This document shows positions 16,720-25,512 of a DNA stretch of 64,000 nucleotides, piece after piece. The translations under genes were made by a program, and so were the position numbers. Positions within the stretch are counted from its first letter, which is position 1. The number at the start of each line of letters is the position of its first letter. The DNA comes from Rhodococcus marinonascens NBRC 14363. Lineage in GTDB: Bacteria; Actinomycetota; Actinomycetes; Mycobacteriales; Mycobacteriaceae. The stretch spans positions 223,208 to 287,207 of the forward strand of contig NZ_BCXB01000003.1 in NCBI RefSeq assembly GCF_001894885.1. The letters are read 5' to 3'. The notes under the pieces are model-generated. The model was not told the origin of the DNA. It saw only the letters and a program-made list of their open reading frames with translations, and did no database searches.

Positions 16720-17634
16720 TCAGGTCGGCCCGCGACTGAGGATGTGCAGCGCTGATGGGACCGCCTCGATCGTCACCGGTAGGGGCCCGACCCTGTCGCC
16801 GTCCGCGTAGGCGGGGATGTCGTCGCACTGCAACCGCACACTGCGCGAACGGTAGGTCTGCACGTCGGGCAGCTCCACATGCGTGCCCTTGTAGACCCGC
16901 GGGAACAGCCGAATCAGCCTCGATCGACGACCGTACTCGACGACGGTGACATCGAGCAGACCGTCGGTTCTGTCCGCGTTCGGGCAGATCTGCATCCCGC
17001 CACCGTACGAGCGGCCGTTGCCGACGGCGACGAGCGTGGCGTCGACCTTCACCGTCTCCTCGTCCAGTTCGATGCGGTGGCGAAGGGGTTTGACCCGCGA
17101 GAGTTCCACGAGCATCGCCAGGTTGTACCGCATCGGCCCCTTCGGCCACGACATCCGGTTGGCCCGATCCGCAACCAGCGAATCGAAACCGCTGGCAATG
17201 ATGGTGCCCGCCCACACGACCGAACCATCGGTGAGCGTGATCCGGGCGAGGTCGGATTCCTGCACCTCACCGTCGGCGATCACATCCGCCGCAGCGGCGG
17301 GGTCATCGACGGGGATACCGAACTCACGCGCATGGTCGTTGCCCGTCCCTGCCGGGATCAGCCCGATCGGCACCCCGGACTGTGCGGCCGCCTGCAACCC
17401 GATGCTGATCGCACCGTCACCGCCCACCACGACGAGCGCGTCGGTGCCCTCATCGATGGCCCGCCGGGCCAGTGTGCGGGCATGATCGGCGTCCGTCCCG
17501 ATGATTTCGGTGACCGCGACTCCCCGCTCACGCAGGCGCGCGACCGCCTTGCGACCGGCGGTCGGTCCGTTGCCGTGCCCGGCCAGCGGGTTGATCAGGA
17601 CGGTGACCTTCTCGATCGCCTTCTGTTCGCTCAT
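16720..17634 (-). CDS. Diacylglycerol/lipid kinase (Rv2252-like)
   Basis: This is a 304-residue lipid kinase of the DagK/YegS/LCB5 family, which phosphorylates diacylglycerol or a related lipid using ATP. Seen: VTVLINPLAGHGNG (about 8-21), the glycine-rich ATP motif VVVGGDGAISIGL (about 65), LIPAGTGNDHAREFGIP (about 92) and C-terminal NADRTDGLLDVTVVEYG and ADGDRVG. The start is ATG 17634 (MSEQKAIEK). The A of its ATGA overlaps the TGA stop of the upstream flavoprotein gene, so the two are translationally coupled. M. tuberculosis Rv2252, a kinase involved in phosphatidylinositol-mannoside synthesis, is likewise next to flavoprotein Rv2251, so I regard this as the same pair. Confidence 0.93.
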   Translation of the reverse strand: MSEQKAIEKVTVLINPLAGHGNGPTAGRKAVARLRERGVAVTEIIGTDADHARTLARRAIDEGTDALVVVGGDGAISIGLQAAAQSGVPIGLIPAGTGNDHAREFGIPVDDPAAAADVIADGEVQESDLARITLTDGSVVWAGTIIASGFDSLVADRANRMSWPKGPMRYNLAMLVELSRVKPLRHRIELDEETVKVDATLVAVGNGRSYGGGMQICPNADRTDGLLDVTVVEYGRRSRLIRLFPRVYKGTHVELPDVQTYRSRSVRLQCDDIPAYADGDRVGPLPVTIEAVPSALHILSRGPT

Positions 17635-19259
17635 GGAATCAACTTGCCCGGGTTGAGGATTCCCGCAGGATCGACGGCGTTCTTGACCGCACGCAGGACC
17701 GTGACGCCCAGGTCGCCGATCTCGTCCCGCATCCACGGGCGGTGATCGACGCCGACCGCATGGTGGTGGGTGATCGTTCCGCCGGCGGCGATGATCGCGT
17801 CACCGGCGGCGGTCTTGGCCTTGCTCCACTGGGCGATCGGGTCGTCGTTCTGCGCGCACACGATGGTGAAGTACAGCGACGCACCCGTCGCGTACGTGTG
17901 CGAGATGTGGCACAACACCAGCGGCGGGGTCCCCTGCCCGGACAACGACTCGGTCAACGCCGTCGTGACCGCGGCACGCAACGTCGCGAGGTTGCCCCAG
18001 CGAGTTGCCGTTTCGAGGGTCTCGCACAGCACACCCGCATCGAGCAGGGCGTCGCGCAGGTAGGGGGCGTCGTAACGGCCGTGTTCCCAACCGTTCCCGG
18101 GTTCCTCGCCGAGCGAGGTCGCACCGTTGGCCTGCAGGACGGTGCGGGCCTCGGCCACCCGCTCCGCGGTGTGCTCAGCGGTGCCCTCGAACGTGGTGAT
18201 CGCCAGGCAGCCGCCGGTGACAGCCTCCTCGCCGATCTTGTCGTGGGTGGCGAGGTTGACGCCCGTCTCGGCCTCGTCGGACAGTCGCAGCACGGTCGGC
18301 ACCGCGCCTTCCTGTCGCAGCGCGCGCAGTGCTGCCGCGCCGGTCTCGAAATCGGGGAAGCGCCACCCCTCGCGGACAACGGACTCCGGGACCGGGTGCA
18401 CCTGCACGCGGACCTGGGTGATGACGCCGAGGGTTCCCTCCGATCCGACGAACAACTCGCCGAGGTCCGGACCCGCGGCGGACGCCGGTGCACGCCCGGT
18501 GTCGAGAATGCCTGCGGGGGTCACCACCCGCAGACCCTGCACCATGTCTTCGAACCGGCCGTAACCTGCGGAAGCCTGGCCCGAGGAGCGGGTTGATGCG
18601 AATCCGCCGATGGTCGCGAACATGAAACTCTGCGGGAAATGCCCCAGCGAGAAGCCGCGTGCGCCGAGTAGTTCCTCGACTCTGGGACCGCGCAGGCCCG
18701 CGCCCAGGGTCGCGATCCCGGAGTCGATGTCGAGGTCGATCAGCGAATCGAACCGCCGTAGGTCCAGCGAGAGGACCGCGTCGAACTTCTCACGCACCGG
18801 GTCGAGTCCGCCCACGGCGCTGGTACCGCCGCCGAACGGCACGACGGCGATCGAGTTGTCGGCGCAGTATCCGAGGATCTCGGCGACTTCGTCCTCGGTA
18901 CCCGGGGTGACCACGACGTCGGGGGCGTTCTGCGTTTCGGTGCTGCGACGACGCAGCATGTCGAGCGTGCTCTTACCGCCGGCCCTCAGTAGTCGATCGT
19001 CGTGTTCGGTGCTGCAGAATTGCTCGCCGACAATCCCGGCGAGCGCCGCAAGTTGCCCTTCGGATACCGCGCTCGGAGCCAGGACCACGTTTGCTGCTAC
19101 GCGGTCGGGAGTCTCCCGAATCGTGACCCCGAGGGCTTGCCGTAGCAGGCCCTTGATGCCGTCCGAGAGAACCTTGCGCTTCTCCGGTGCGCCCCAGGCA
19201 TCCCACTTCATCGGGGGTGCGGTCAGGACGGCTTGATCTTCGGATCGCTCATTGCTCAT
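17631..19259 (-). CDS. FAD-linked oxidase, alkyl-dihydroxyacetonephosphate-synthase-like (Rv2251-like)
   Basis: This is a 542-residue flavoprotein of the VAO/FAD_binding_4 superfamily. The FAD-binding domain spans about 110-300 (PDVVVTPGTEDEVAEIL, VVPFGGGTSAVGG, SLGHFPQSFMFATIGGF, VGSEGTLGVITQV). The C-terminal substrate domain ends with GGTITHHHAVGVDHRPWM. The run of histidines in that last motif is the hallmark of alkyl-DHAP synthase (AgpS), which makes ether lipids. The plant and bacterial glycolate oxidases of the same family lack it. The start MSNERSEDQ at 19259 is reasonable. The gene overlaps the lipid kinase by 4 bp. Ether-lipid synthesis is not established in this group of bacteria, so the reaction remains a hypothesis. 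Confidence 0.9.
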   Translation of the reverse strand: MSNERSEDQAVLTAPPMKWDAWGAPEKRKVLSDGIKGLLRQALGVTIRETPDRVAANVVLAPSAVSEGQLAALAGIVGEQFCSTEHDDRLLRAGGKSTLDMLRRRSTETQNAPDVVVTPGTEDEVAEILGYCADNSIAVVPFGGGTSAVGGLDPVREKFDAVLSLDLRRFDSLIDLDIDSGIATLGAGLRGPRVEELLGARGFSLGHFPQSFMFATIGGFASTRSSGQASAGYGRFEDMVQGLRVVTPAGILDTGRAPASAAGPDLGELFVGSEGTLGVITQVRVQVHPVPESVVREGWRFPDFETGAAALRALRQEGAVPTVLRLSDEAETGVNLATHDKIGEEAVTGGCLAITTFEGTAEHTAERVAEARTVLQANGATSLGEEPGNGWEHGRYDAPYLRDALLDAGVLCETLETATRWGNLATLRAAVTTALTESLSGQGTPPLVLCHISHTYATGASLYFTIVCAQNDDPIAQWSKAKTAAGDAIIAAGGTITHHHAVGVDHRPWMRDEIGDLGVTVLRAVKNAVDPAGILNPGKLIP

Positions 19260-19637
19260 GCGTTGTAGTGTTACACATCGTGCAAGAGTGTAACTAGGCC
19301 CTCCAGCGACCGCTGCGTTCTCGCCACACCTGACGAATGGGCCGCAACACCACTCCCATCTGCTTGCGCACCTTCCTTCGCGTCACGAGCACCCCCTGAA
19401 CGGCCGCTAGGTGCAGGGCGAATCGATGAACGCACTCGATCTCGGCCGGACGACTGGGGTGAATCGGAGTACGCGCGTGCGCCTTACGAGGTTCCAGCAA
19501 CTGACCTAGCTTCTACGGATCCGCAACGAGATTGCCCATTCTCAACCGCTCGACGGCGAGCTGGACGGAAGAGCCGCCGCCCTTCCGCCGGTGGAAATCC
19601 GCCAGGCATCGCTGACGGGGTTCGAGGTGGCCAGGAC
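19260..19637. other. Intergenic region upstream of the flavoprotein gene
   Basis: This gap lies between the flavoprotein start and the stop of the Ski2-type helicase gene on the same strand. It contains the flavoprotein promoter region and one weak 68-codon frame (see 19294-19500). I see no RNA gene or clear hairpin. Confidence 0.4.
19294..19500 (-). CDS. Possible small basic protein (doubtful)
   Basis: This is a 68-residue frame with TTG start at 19500 and TAG at 19294. The product is Arg/Lys-rich in its second half (TRRKVRKQMG and similar). No family is recognised, no convincing ribosome site is seen, and codon third positions are less GC-rich than in the neighbours. It may be noise. Confidence 0.2.
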   Translation of the reverse strand: MLEPRKAHARTPIHPSRPAEIECVHRFALHLAAVQGVLVTRRKVRKQMGVVLRPIRQVWRERSGRWRA

Positions 19638-22142
19638 TCAGCCCTCGGCCACCTCGAACTCGTCGAAGACCACCTCGCCGGCCGCGTCCGACTCGGCGAG
19701 ATTGACCTCGCCCAGCAAGGCCCAGCCGTGGTCGCCCTGGGGGTCGTCGAGGACCTGCCGCACGCGCCACAACGTCGGCTCCGCGGTTACCTGGAAGAGC
19801 AGTGGTCCGCGGGCCGATGGGCCAGTGCGGATCTCGTTGTATTCGTCGAAGTACAGCTCCATGAGGTCGGCCCAGTCGTCGCCGTCGAGGCCGTCCCCGA
19901 GCTTGGCGAGTTCGTCCCAACGTTGGCGGGCGGCAAGTTCGACGCGGCGGAACATCGCGTTGCGGACCATCACCTTGAACGCGCGGGTGTTCGCGGTGAT
20001 CGGTCGCGGCGCGTCGGCGCCGAACGCTATCTGCTGGTCGTCGGACTCGGCGCCCGGGTTGGTCAGTTGTTCCCACTCGTCGAGGAGACTCGAGTCGACC
20101 TGGCGGATCAGCTCACCGAGCCACTCGATGAGGTCATCGAGTTCCTCCGTGCGGAACTCCGTCGGAACTGTCTGCCGGAGAGCGCGATACGCGTCGGCGA
20201 GATACCTCAACACCAGGCCCTCGGAGCGTGCCAGCCCGTAGTGGCTGACGAGTTCGGCGAATGTCATCGCCCGCTCGACCATGTCGCGCACCACGGACTT
20301 GGGCGACAGCGCGAACTCCGAGATCCAAGGATGGCCACCGCGATACATCTCGAACGCAGGAAACAGCAGGTCGACCAACGGCTTCGGCCACGTGACCTCT
20401 TCGAGTAGCTCCATCCGCTCCTCGTACTCGATTCCGTCGGCCTTCATCTGCGCGACCGCCTCGCCGCGGGCGAAGTGTTGCTGCGCCATGAGGACCTGGC
20501 GCGGGTCGTCGAGGGTTGATTCGATCACCGACACCACATCCAGAACATACGAGTCGGATTCGGCATCGAGGAGTTCGAGTGCGGCCAGGGCGAAGGGGGA
20601 TAGTGGCTGGTTCAGTGCGAAATCCCGCTGGAGATCCACGGTGAGCCGGGCCATCCGGCCGTACTGGTCGGGTTCGTCGAGACGTTGCACGATGTCGGCA
20701 TCGATCAGCCCCCGATACAGCGAGAGCGCCTTGAGGATGTGCTTGCGCTGCGCGGGACGGGGTTCGTGGCTGTCCTCGAGCAGATGACGCATCGCCTCGA
20801 AGCAGTTGCCCGGACGCGCGATCACGTTGAGTAACATGGAGTTCGACACGGAGAAGCGTGAGACGAGCGGCTCCGGCGGCGCCCCTACCAGCCGATCGAA
20901 CGTGGCCTCGCCCCAGGAGACGAAACCTTCCGGTGCCTTCTTTCGCTGCACCTTACGGCGTTTCTTCGGGTCGTCGCCGGCCTTGGCCAGCGCGCGAAGG
21001 TTCTCGACCTCGTGCTCGGGGGCCTGCACGACGACAGTGCCCAGAGTGTCGTAGCCTGCGCGTCCGGCCCGGCCTGCGATCTGATGGAACTCCCGGGCCC
21101 GGAGATGTCGTGTGCGGGTGCCGTCGTATTTGGTCAGTCCGGTGAGGAGCACCGTGCGGATCGGGACGTTGATCCCCACGCCGAGAGTGTCTGTTCCGCA
21201 GATCACCTTCAGGAGGCCGTCCTGCGCCAGCTTCTCGATGAGTCGGCGGTACTTCGGCAGCATGCCCGCGTGGTGGACACCGATGCCGTGCCGGACCAAT
21301 CGCGACAGTGTCTTGCCGAACCCCGTAGAGAACCGGAATCCGCCGAGAGCGTCGGCGATGGCGTCCTTCTCGCCGCGGGAGCAAAAGTTTACGCTGGTCA
21401 GGGCCTGGGCTCGTTCCAGCGCGGCGGCCTGAGTGAAGTGCACGACATAGACGGGTGCCTGATTGGTCGTCACCAACTCCTCGATGGTCTCGCCCACCGG
21501 CGTCGTCGCGTACGAGAACATCAACGGCACTGGGCGTTCGGTGCCGGCCACCACGGTCGTCGCCCGGCCGGTGCGCCGGGTGAGGTCCTTCGAGAAGAAG
21601 TCGACTTCGCCGAGAGTGGCGGACATGAGAAGGAACTGCGCACGGGGGAGTTCGATCAGGGGGACCTGCCAGGCCCAACCGCGGTCGGGCTCGGAGTAGA
21701 AGTGGAATTCGTCCATGACGACCTGATCGATGTCGGAATCGGCGCCCTCACGCAGTGCCAGGTTCGCGACGATCTCAGCGGTCGCGCAGATGATGGGTGC
21801 CCGCGAATTGACCGCCGCGTCGCCCGTCATCATGCCGACGTTTTCCGCCCCGAATACCTCGCACAGTGCGAAGAACTTCTCGCTGACCAGGGCTTTGATC
21901 GGGGCCGTGTAGAACGTGCGCTTTCCGGTGGCCATCGCGTAGAAGTGCGCACCGACCGCCACCATCGACTTACCGGAGCCGGTGGGGGTGGCCAGGATTA
22001 CGTTGGCCCCGGATACCAACTCCATGACGGACTCTTCCTGGGCAGGATAGAGCGTCAGGCCCCGATCTTCGGTCCACGAGGTGAAAGCGTCGAAGACGGA
22101 ATCGGAATCCGCGTTGTCGGGGAGCAGGTCGGAGAGAAGCAC
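19638..22142 (-). CDS. Ski2-like DEAD/DEAH helicase with DUF3516 domain
   Basis: This is an 834-residue superfamily 2 helicase. Seen: Q/Walker A region LATPTGSGKSMVAVGA (about 52), motif II as DEFHFY (about 143) rather than DEAD or DEAH, motif III MSATLGE, and motif VI QIAGRAGRAGYDT (about 368). The helicase core ends near 420. A long C-terminal region typical of actinobacterial DUF3516 follows and probably contacts RNA or DNA. The GTG start at 22142 lacks a strong ribosome site. It is third in a same-strand series after PAC2 and hydrolase genes with gaps of 96 and 54 bp. RNA remodelling is likely from the Ski2-like core, but no target is known. Confidence 0.9.
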   Translation of the reverse strand: MLLSDLLPDNADSDSVFDAFTSWTEDRGLTLYPAQEESVMELVSGANVILATPTGSGKSMVAVGAHFYAMATGKRTFYTAPIKALVSEKFFALCEVFGAENVGMMTGDAAVNSRAPIICATAEIVANLALREGADSDIDQVVMDEFHFYSEPDRGWAWQVPLIELPRAQFLLMSATLGEVDFFSKDLTRRTGRATTVVAGTERPVPLMFSYATTPVGETIEELVTTNQAPVYVVHFTQAAALERAQALTSVNFCSRGEKDAIADALGGFRFSTGFGKTLSRLVRHGIGVHHAGMLPKYRRLIEKLAQDGLLKVICGTDTLGVGINVPIRTVLLTGLTKYDGTRTRHLRAREFHQIAGRAGRAGYDTLGTVVVQAPEHEVENLRALAKAGDDPKKRRKVQRKKAPEGFVSWGEATFDRLVGAPPEPLVSRFSVSNSMLLNVIARPGNCFEAMRHLLEDSHEPRPAQRKHILKALSLYRGLIDADIVQRLDEPDQYGRMARLTVDLQRDFALNQPLSPFALAALELLDAESDSYVLDVVSVIESTLDDPRQVLMAQQHFARGEAVAQMKADGIEYEERMELLEEVTWPKPLVDLLFPAFEMYRGGHPWISEFALSPKSVVRDMVERAMTFAELVSHYGLARSEGLVLRYLADAYRALRQTVPTEFRTEELDDLIEWLGELIRQVDSSLLDEWEQLTNPGAESDDQQIAFGADAPRPITANTRAFKVMVRNAMFRRVELAARQRWDELAKLGDGLDGDDWADLMELYFDEYNEIRTGPSARGPLLFQVTAEPTLWRVRQVLDDPQGDHGWALLGEVNLAESDAAGEVVFDEFEVAEG

Positions 22143-22196
22143 CGCTACAGGCTAGCCGGACGGCTGCAAGTCGCCGCCGGGCCGGGCGGGGACCGG

Positions 22197-23279
22197 CTAG
22201 GTCATGCTTCGCTTGTCCGTTCCCATCGCGTCAACACCCACCGCGTCAATACCCATCGCATCCGTCCCCATCGCATCACGGGTCGCTGTGCCGATGTGTA
22301 CACCGCCGGTGACGGTGCTCTCGTCGCCACGACTGTCGAGCATTTGTCGCCACCAGGCTTCGTCGAAATACGAGGGATGGGTTCCCGAGAGGAAATCTTC
22401 GAGGGTACGCAAAAAGCGCATCGGATCGTCTCGGAAGGGAAAGTGGCCTGCGCCGCGGAAGACTTCCAAATGAGAGCCCGAAATCGCAGCGTGGGCGAGG
22501 TGAGCATGACTGACCGGGATGACGGTATCCCGGTCGCCCCAAATGATTTGTACGGGGATATTTTCGACCAGATAGGACCGGTCGAGCATGGTGACGACCT
22601 GGCCACGCCAATCGACGACCGCGCGCAGAGTGCGCAGGAACGCCGCATGGGCGGCGGGGTCGTACAGTTCCGAGAGCACCCGCACGAGATCGGGTGTGTC
22701 GTGAAGGATTTTGCCGGAATGCAGTCGAATTCCGTTCAGTCGGCTCAACGCGTTCCCCATAAATCGCACGGTGGGAATGGCTCCGGGGATGCGCAACAAC
22801 TTCAGCGCCTCGTTGAGTACCGGGATCGACGCGAGGCGAAGGAGCGGATGAACGTCTGTGGTGACCCCACCCGCTGCTACCAGGACCAGTCGGTCCACCA
22901 TTTGCGGGAACTGGTAGGCGAATTGCATGGCAACGCCGCCGCCGAGTGAGTGGCCGACGACGGTAACCCTGTCGATGCCGACTGCGGACAGGAGGTCGCG
23001 CATGGCGTTGGCGTAGGCCGCGATGGAGTAATCAGCCCGCGGTTTGTCGGAGCACCCGTGGCCCAGAAGATCAGGCGCAATGACGGTGTAGTTCTCGGCA
23101 AGGTGCGGGATGATTTCGGTCCAGGTGGAGGAGTTGTCGCCGATTCCGTGGATCAGCAACAGTGCCGGGCCCTCACCTGCCATTCGGAACGCACGCCGGT
23201 GGCCGTGGATCGTGCGGAACATCAGGCGGGTTTCGGCGTCCGGAACAGGCCTGAGCGAGCGAATGCTGGTGTCGCTCAT
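22197..23279 (-). CDS. Alpha/beta hydrolase (Rv2715-like) with C-terminal repeat tail
   Basis: This is a 360-residue alpha/beta-hydrolase. Catalytic elements: oxyanion loop LLIHGIGDNSSTW (about 40), nucleophile VVGHSLGGGVAMQF (Ser about 112), acid in IIWGDRDTVIPVS (about 270) and base His in FRGAGHFPFRDD (about 298). It lies between PAC2 and helicase genes, as Rv2715 lies beside the PAC2 gene Rv2714 in M. tuberculosis. The last 25 residues are a repetitive tail (four copies of Asp-Ala-Met/Val-Gly-X) encoded by 15-bp repeats. The tail is outside the fold and probably variable between strains. The substrate is unknown. Confidence 0.9.
   Translation of the reverse strand: MSDTSIRSLRPVPDAETRLMFRTIHGHRRAFRMAGEGPALLLIHGIGDNSSTWTEIIPHLAENYTVIAPDLLGHGCSDKPRADYSIAAYANAMRDLLSAVGIDRVTVVGHSLGGGVAMQFAYQFPQMVDRLVLVAAGGVTTDVHPLLRLASIPVLNEALKLLRIPGAIPTVRFMGNALSRLNGIRLHSGKILHDTPDLVRVLSELYDPAAHAAFLRTLRAVVDWRGQVVTMLDRSYLVENIPVQIIWGDRDTVIPVSHAHLAHAAISGSHLEVFRGAGHFPFRDDPMRFLRTLEDFLSGTHPSYFDEAWWRQMLDSRGDESTVTGGVHIGTATRDAMGTDAMGIDAVGVDAMGTDKRSMT
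22219..22278. repeat. 15-bp coding tandem repeat (4 units)
   Basis: Four 15-bp units in the 3' end of the hydrolase gene each encode a pentapeptide of the form D-A-M/V-G-T/I/V. Unit changes are mostly synonymous or conservative. It is a candidate variable-number repeat. Confidence 0.8.
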
Positions 23280-23375
23280 GTCGCGATCGGACCCACGGGC
23301 ACCGTCGGAATGTTGATCCGGTTGACCGCTGCGGCCGCGGCGTCGGCGATGCGCGCCCGCACAGTCTGTTCCGGG

Positions 23376-24335
23376 TCAGGCTTCACCGGGTGATCCGCCC
23401 CGTTCCTCGGAGTCACCGTCCTGCATGGCCTGTTCGGCGAGGAAACGCTCGAATTCCGCGCCGAGTTCCTCGCCACTCGGAAGGTCCGCGTCGCTGGCCA
23501 GGAGAGTGGACTGCTGTTCTTGAGCGGTGACGTAGGCGTCGTATTGGCGTTCGAGTGCGTGGACGACGGTTTGCACTTCATCGTTGCCTGCGATGTGCTC
23601 GTCCACCTGCTCCCGTGTCCGTGCGGCCGCCTCGCCGAGAGCAGCTAGTGGCAGATCGAGTTTGGTGACATCGCTCACATTCTCGAGCAGGGTTTCGGCT
23701 GCTCCGGGGTAGTCCGTCTGAGCCAAGTAGTGGGGGACATGGACCGAGAATCCGATCGACTCGTGCCCATGCTGAGCCATCCGCAACTCGATCAGCGAGG
23801 AGGCGCTGCCGGGTACCTGCAACTCGCCCGACCAGCGCTGGTGGTCCTTGATCAGTTCCTTGTCGGTGGAATGCGCGGTTACGCCCAGCGGGCGGGTATG
23901 GGGGATGGCCATGGGAATGGCGTTGATCCCCACGGTCCGGCGCACACCGAGTTGTTCTGCCAGCAGGCGCACCGCGGTGGTGAAGCGCTCCCACCGGAAA
24001 TCGGGTTCCATGCCGGCGAGCAAGAGGAACGGGGTGCCGGCGACATCTTTCAGCGCGTACAGATTCAATTCGGGCTGGTCGTAGTCCGAGAAGTGATCGG
24101 CCTTGAACGTCATTGTGGGCCGGCGTGAGCGGTAGTCGACGAGTTCGTCCACCGCGAACGAGGCAACCAACTCGCTCTCGAGGCTCTCGAGAAGGTGTTT
24201 GGTGGCAAGTTTCACGGCGTGGCCTGCGTCGGAGAAGCCCTCGAGCCCGTGGACCAGCACGGGTCCCAGCCCGTCCGCGGAGGACAACTGCGGTGCCGGG
24301 AATTCCAGTTCGTACATCTTCGACTGTTCGTCCAT
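23376..24335 (-). CDS. PAC2-family protein (Rv2714-like)
   Basis: This is a 319-residue member of the PAC2 (proteasome assembly chaperone 2) fold family, found in archaea and actinobacteria. Seen: an N-terminal core with PVLVHGLEGFSDAGHAVKLATKHLL (here quoted in parts: PVLVHGLEGFSDAG, then KLATKHLL), the middle FLLLAGMEPDFRWERF (about 103) and the conserved VGINAIPMAIPHTRP (about 135). A helical C-terminal part follows with an acidic tail. ATG 24335 has AGAGG at good spacing. M. tuberculosis Rv2714 is the syntenic counterpart and has a known structure but no assigned function. It heads a possible operon with the hydrolase and Ski2 helicase. Whether it touches the proteasome is unknown. Confidence 0.9.
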   Translation of the reverse strand: MDEQSKMYELEFPAPQLSSADGLGPVLVHGLEGFSDAGHAVKLATKHLLESLESELVASFAVDELVDYRSRRPTMTFKADHFSDYDQPELNLYALKDVAGTPFLLLAGMEPDFRWERFTTAVRLLAEQLGVRRTVGINAIPMAIPHTRPLGVTAHSTDKELIKDHQRWSGELQVPGSASSLIELRMAQHGHESIGFSVHVPHYLAQTDYPGAAETLLENVSDVTKLDLPLAALGEAAARTREQVDEHIAGNDEVQTVVHALERQYDAYVTAQEQQSTLLASDADLPSGEELGAEFERFLAEQAMQDGDSEERGGSPGEA

Positions 24336-24623
24336 TGCAGACCTCTTCTCTTTCGTGCCTAGCCTCCAGTGTCCCCTATCGTCTTCGGCACCGGTACGTC
24401 GGACGTTCGTCTAGGAGGTTCTGCTCGGGGCAACACGATGGGGTGACCGATAATTCCCGAATGAGAGCCTTATCGTGCGGGTGGAGGATAACCAATCCCT
24501 GCGTTTCGAGAGGCAGATCGCCCGGGATTCCGAACCGCAGCGTCCTCGCTGACGGCGTGTCGGCGTGGCAGAGTGGCCGACAGGCTCCCGGCGGGAGCAT
24601 CATGATTCCGACAGGGGAGGTCG

Positions 24624-25352
24624 ATGGTGAGGTCTGGGCGCACATCGGTATGGACTGTCCTCGGCGTTCCAGTGGCCTTGATCGTCGCGGCGTCATCAAT
24701 CCTCGCGGGGTGTTCCTCGGCGGTGCCGGGTACTGCAAAGCCGAGTGCAACGTCCGCGTCTGGTTCCGGGGCAGGGTCGCCGTCCGGCAAGGAACTCTCG
24801 ACACTTCTTGTCGACCCGGCCGACTTCCCAGCCCGGTACGAGGCGATCGTACTGCCCGCGCGGGCCGTGGCGATGGCGGCACCCGACCTGACAGGAGTGT
24901 CACAGAGTGCGGTGGTCGACCCGGCCGATTGTGCGCCGCCGGAACAAGATTACGGCCCTATGGGCACAGTCATGGCTGTGGGGACGGACAATGCGAGCCG
25001 GTCGACGATCTCGGTCGAACTCACCAGGACCGACGCGCCCCTCGCTGAACTCGCGAAGCAGGTGGAGGAGTGCGGCGAGGTCACCGTAACCGACAACGGA
25101 GCCGAGTCGGCGGTCACCACTGAGACCACCCCTGCGCCTCCGATCCGAGCCGACGACACACTTGCGCTTCGTCGGACCGTCAAGTCCGGCAATGAGGGAG
25201 CGACGGTCACTCAGTCGATGGTCACCTTGATGGCCCAGGTGGGCGATGTACGTATCTCGGCCACCTTCATGTCCTTCGGCGACACGAAGGCCGATACTGT
25301 GGCGCTCGACGAGGTGTTTACCGCGGCAGTTCAGAAGGTGCACAACAGCTGA
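24624..25352 (+). CDS. Secreted lipoprotein, possibly DUF5642-like
   Basis: This is a 242-residue exported lipoprotein. The N-terminus has Arg residues, a hydrophobic core (VLGVPVALIVAASSILAG) and a lipobox ILAGC with the acylated Cys near residue 29. A Ser/Ala/Gly-rich linker follows, then a globular domain (about 55-242) with two Cys (PADCAPPEQ and EECGEVTV) that could form a disulfide. The arrangement resembles mycobacterial PknH-sensor-like or DUF5642 lipoproteins; I am unsure of the family. Start ATG 24624 follows AGGGGAGG. The gene is divergent from PAC2 and followed by DUF4192 in the same direction. Confidence 0.75.
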   Translation: MVRSGRTSVWTVLGVPVALIVAASSILAGCSSAVPGTAKPSATSASGSGAGSPSGKELSTLLVDPADFPARYEAIVLPARAVAMAAPDLTGVSQSAVVDPADCAPPEQDYGPMGTVMAVGTDNASRSTISVELTRTDAPLAELAKQVEECGEVTVTDNGAESAVTTETTPAPPIRADDTLALRRTVKSGNEGATVTQSMVTLMAQVGDVRISATFMSFGDTKADTVALDEVFTAAVQKVHNS

Positions 25353-25512
25353 ATGTGGACGCTAGCATTCGTCCTCGACGAATCTTGGATCGACGGCCGC
25401 GTCTGCTGAGCATGTCGGGGAGTTGTGCACAACCGACCGTTCATCCACAGTTGTCCCTGTCGTCCCCGGTCGCAATCCGTGCGCGGTGGTGACGACCGTC
25501 AGAGTCTGGAGC

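Noticed and set aside
21012..22949. A 645-codon plus-strand open frame opposite the helicase and hydrolase genes.
   Set aside because: Composition and lack of motifs mark it as an antisense shadow of two well-supported genes.
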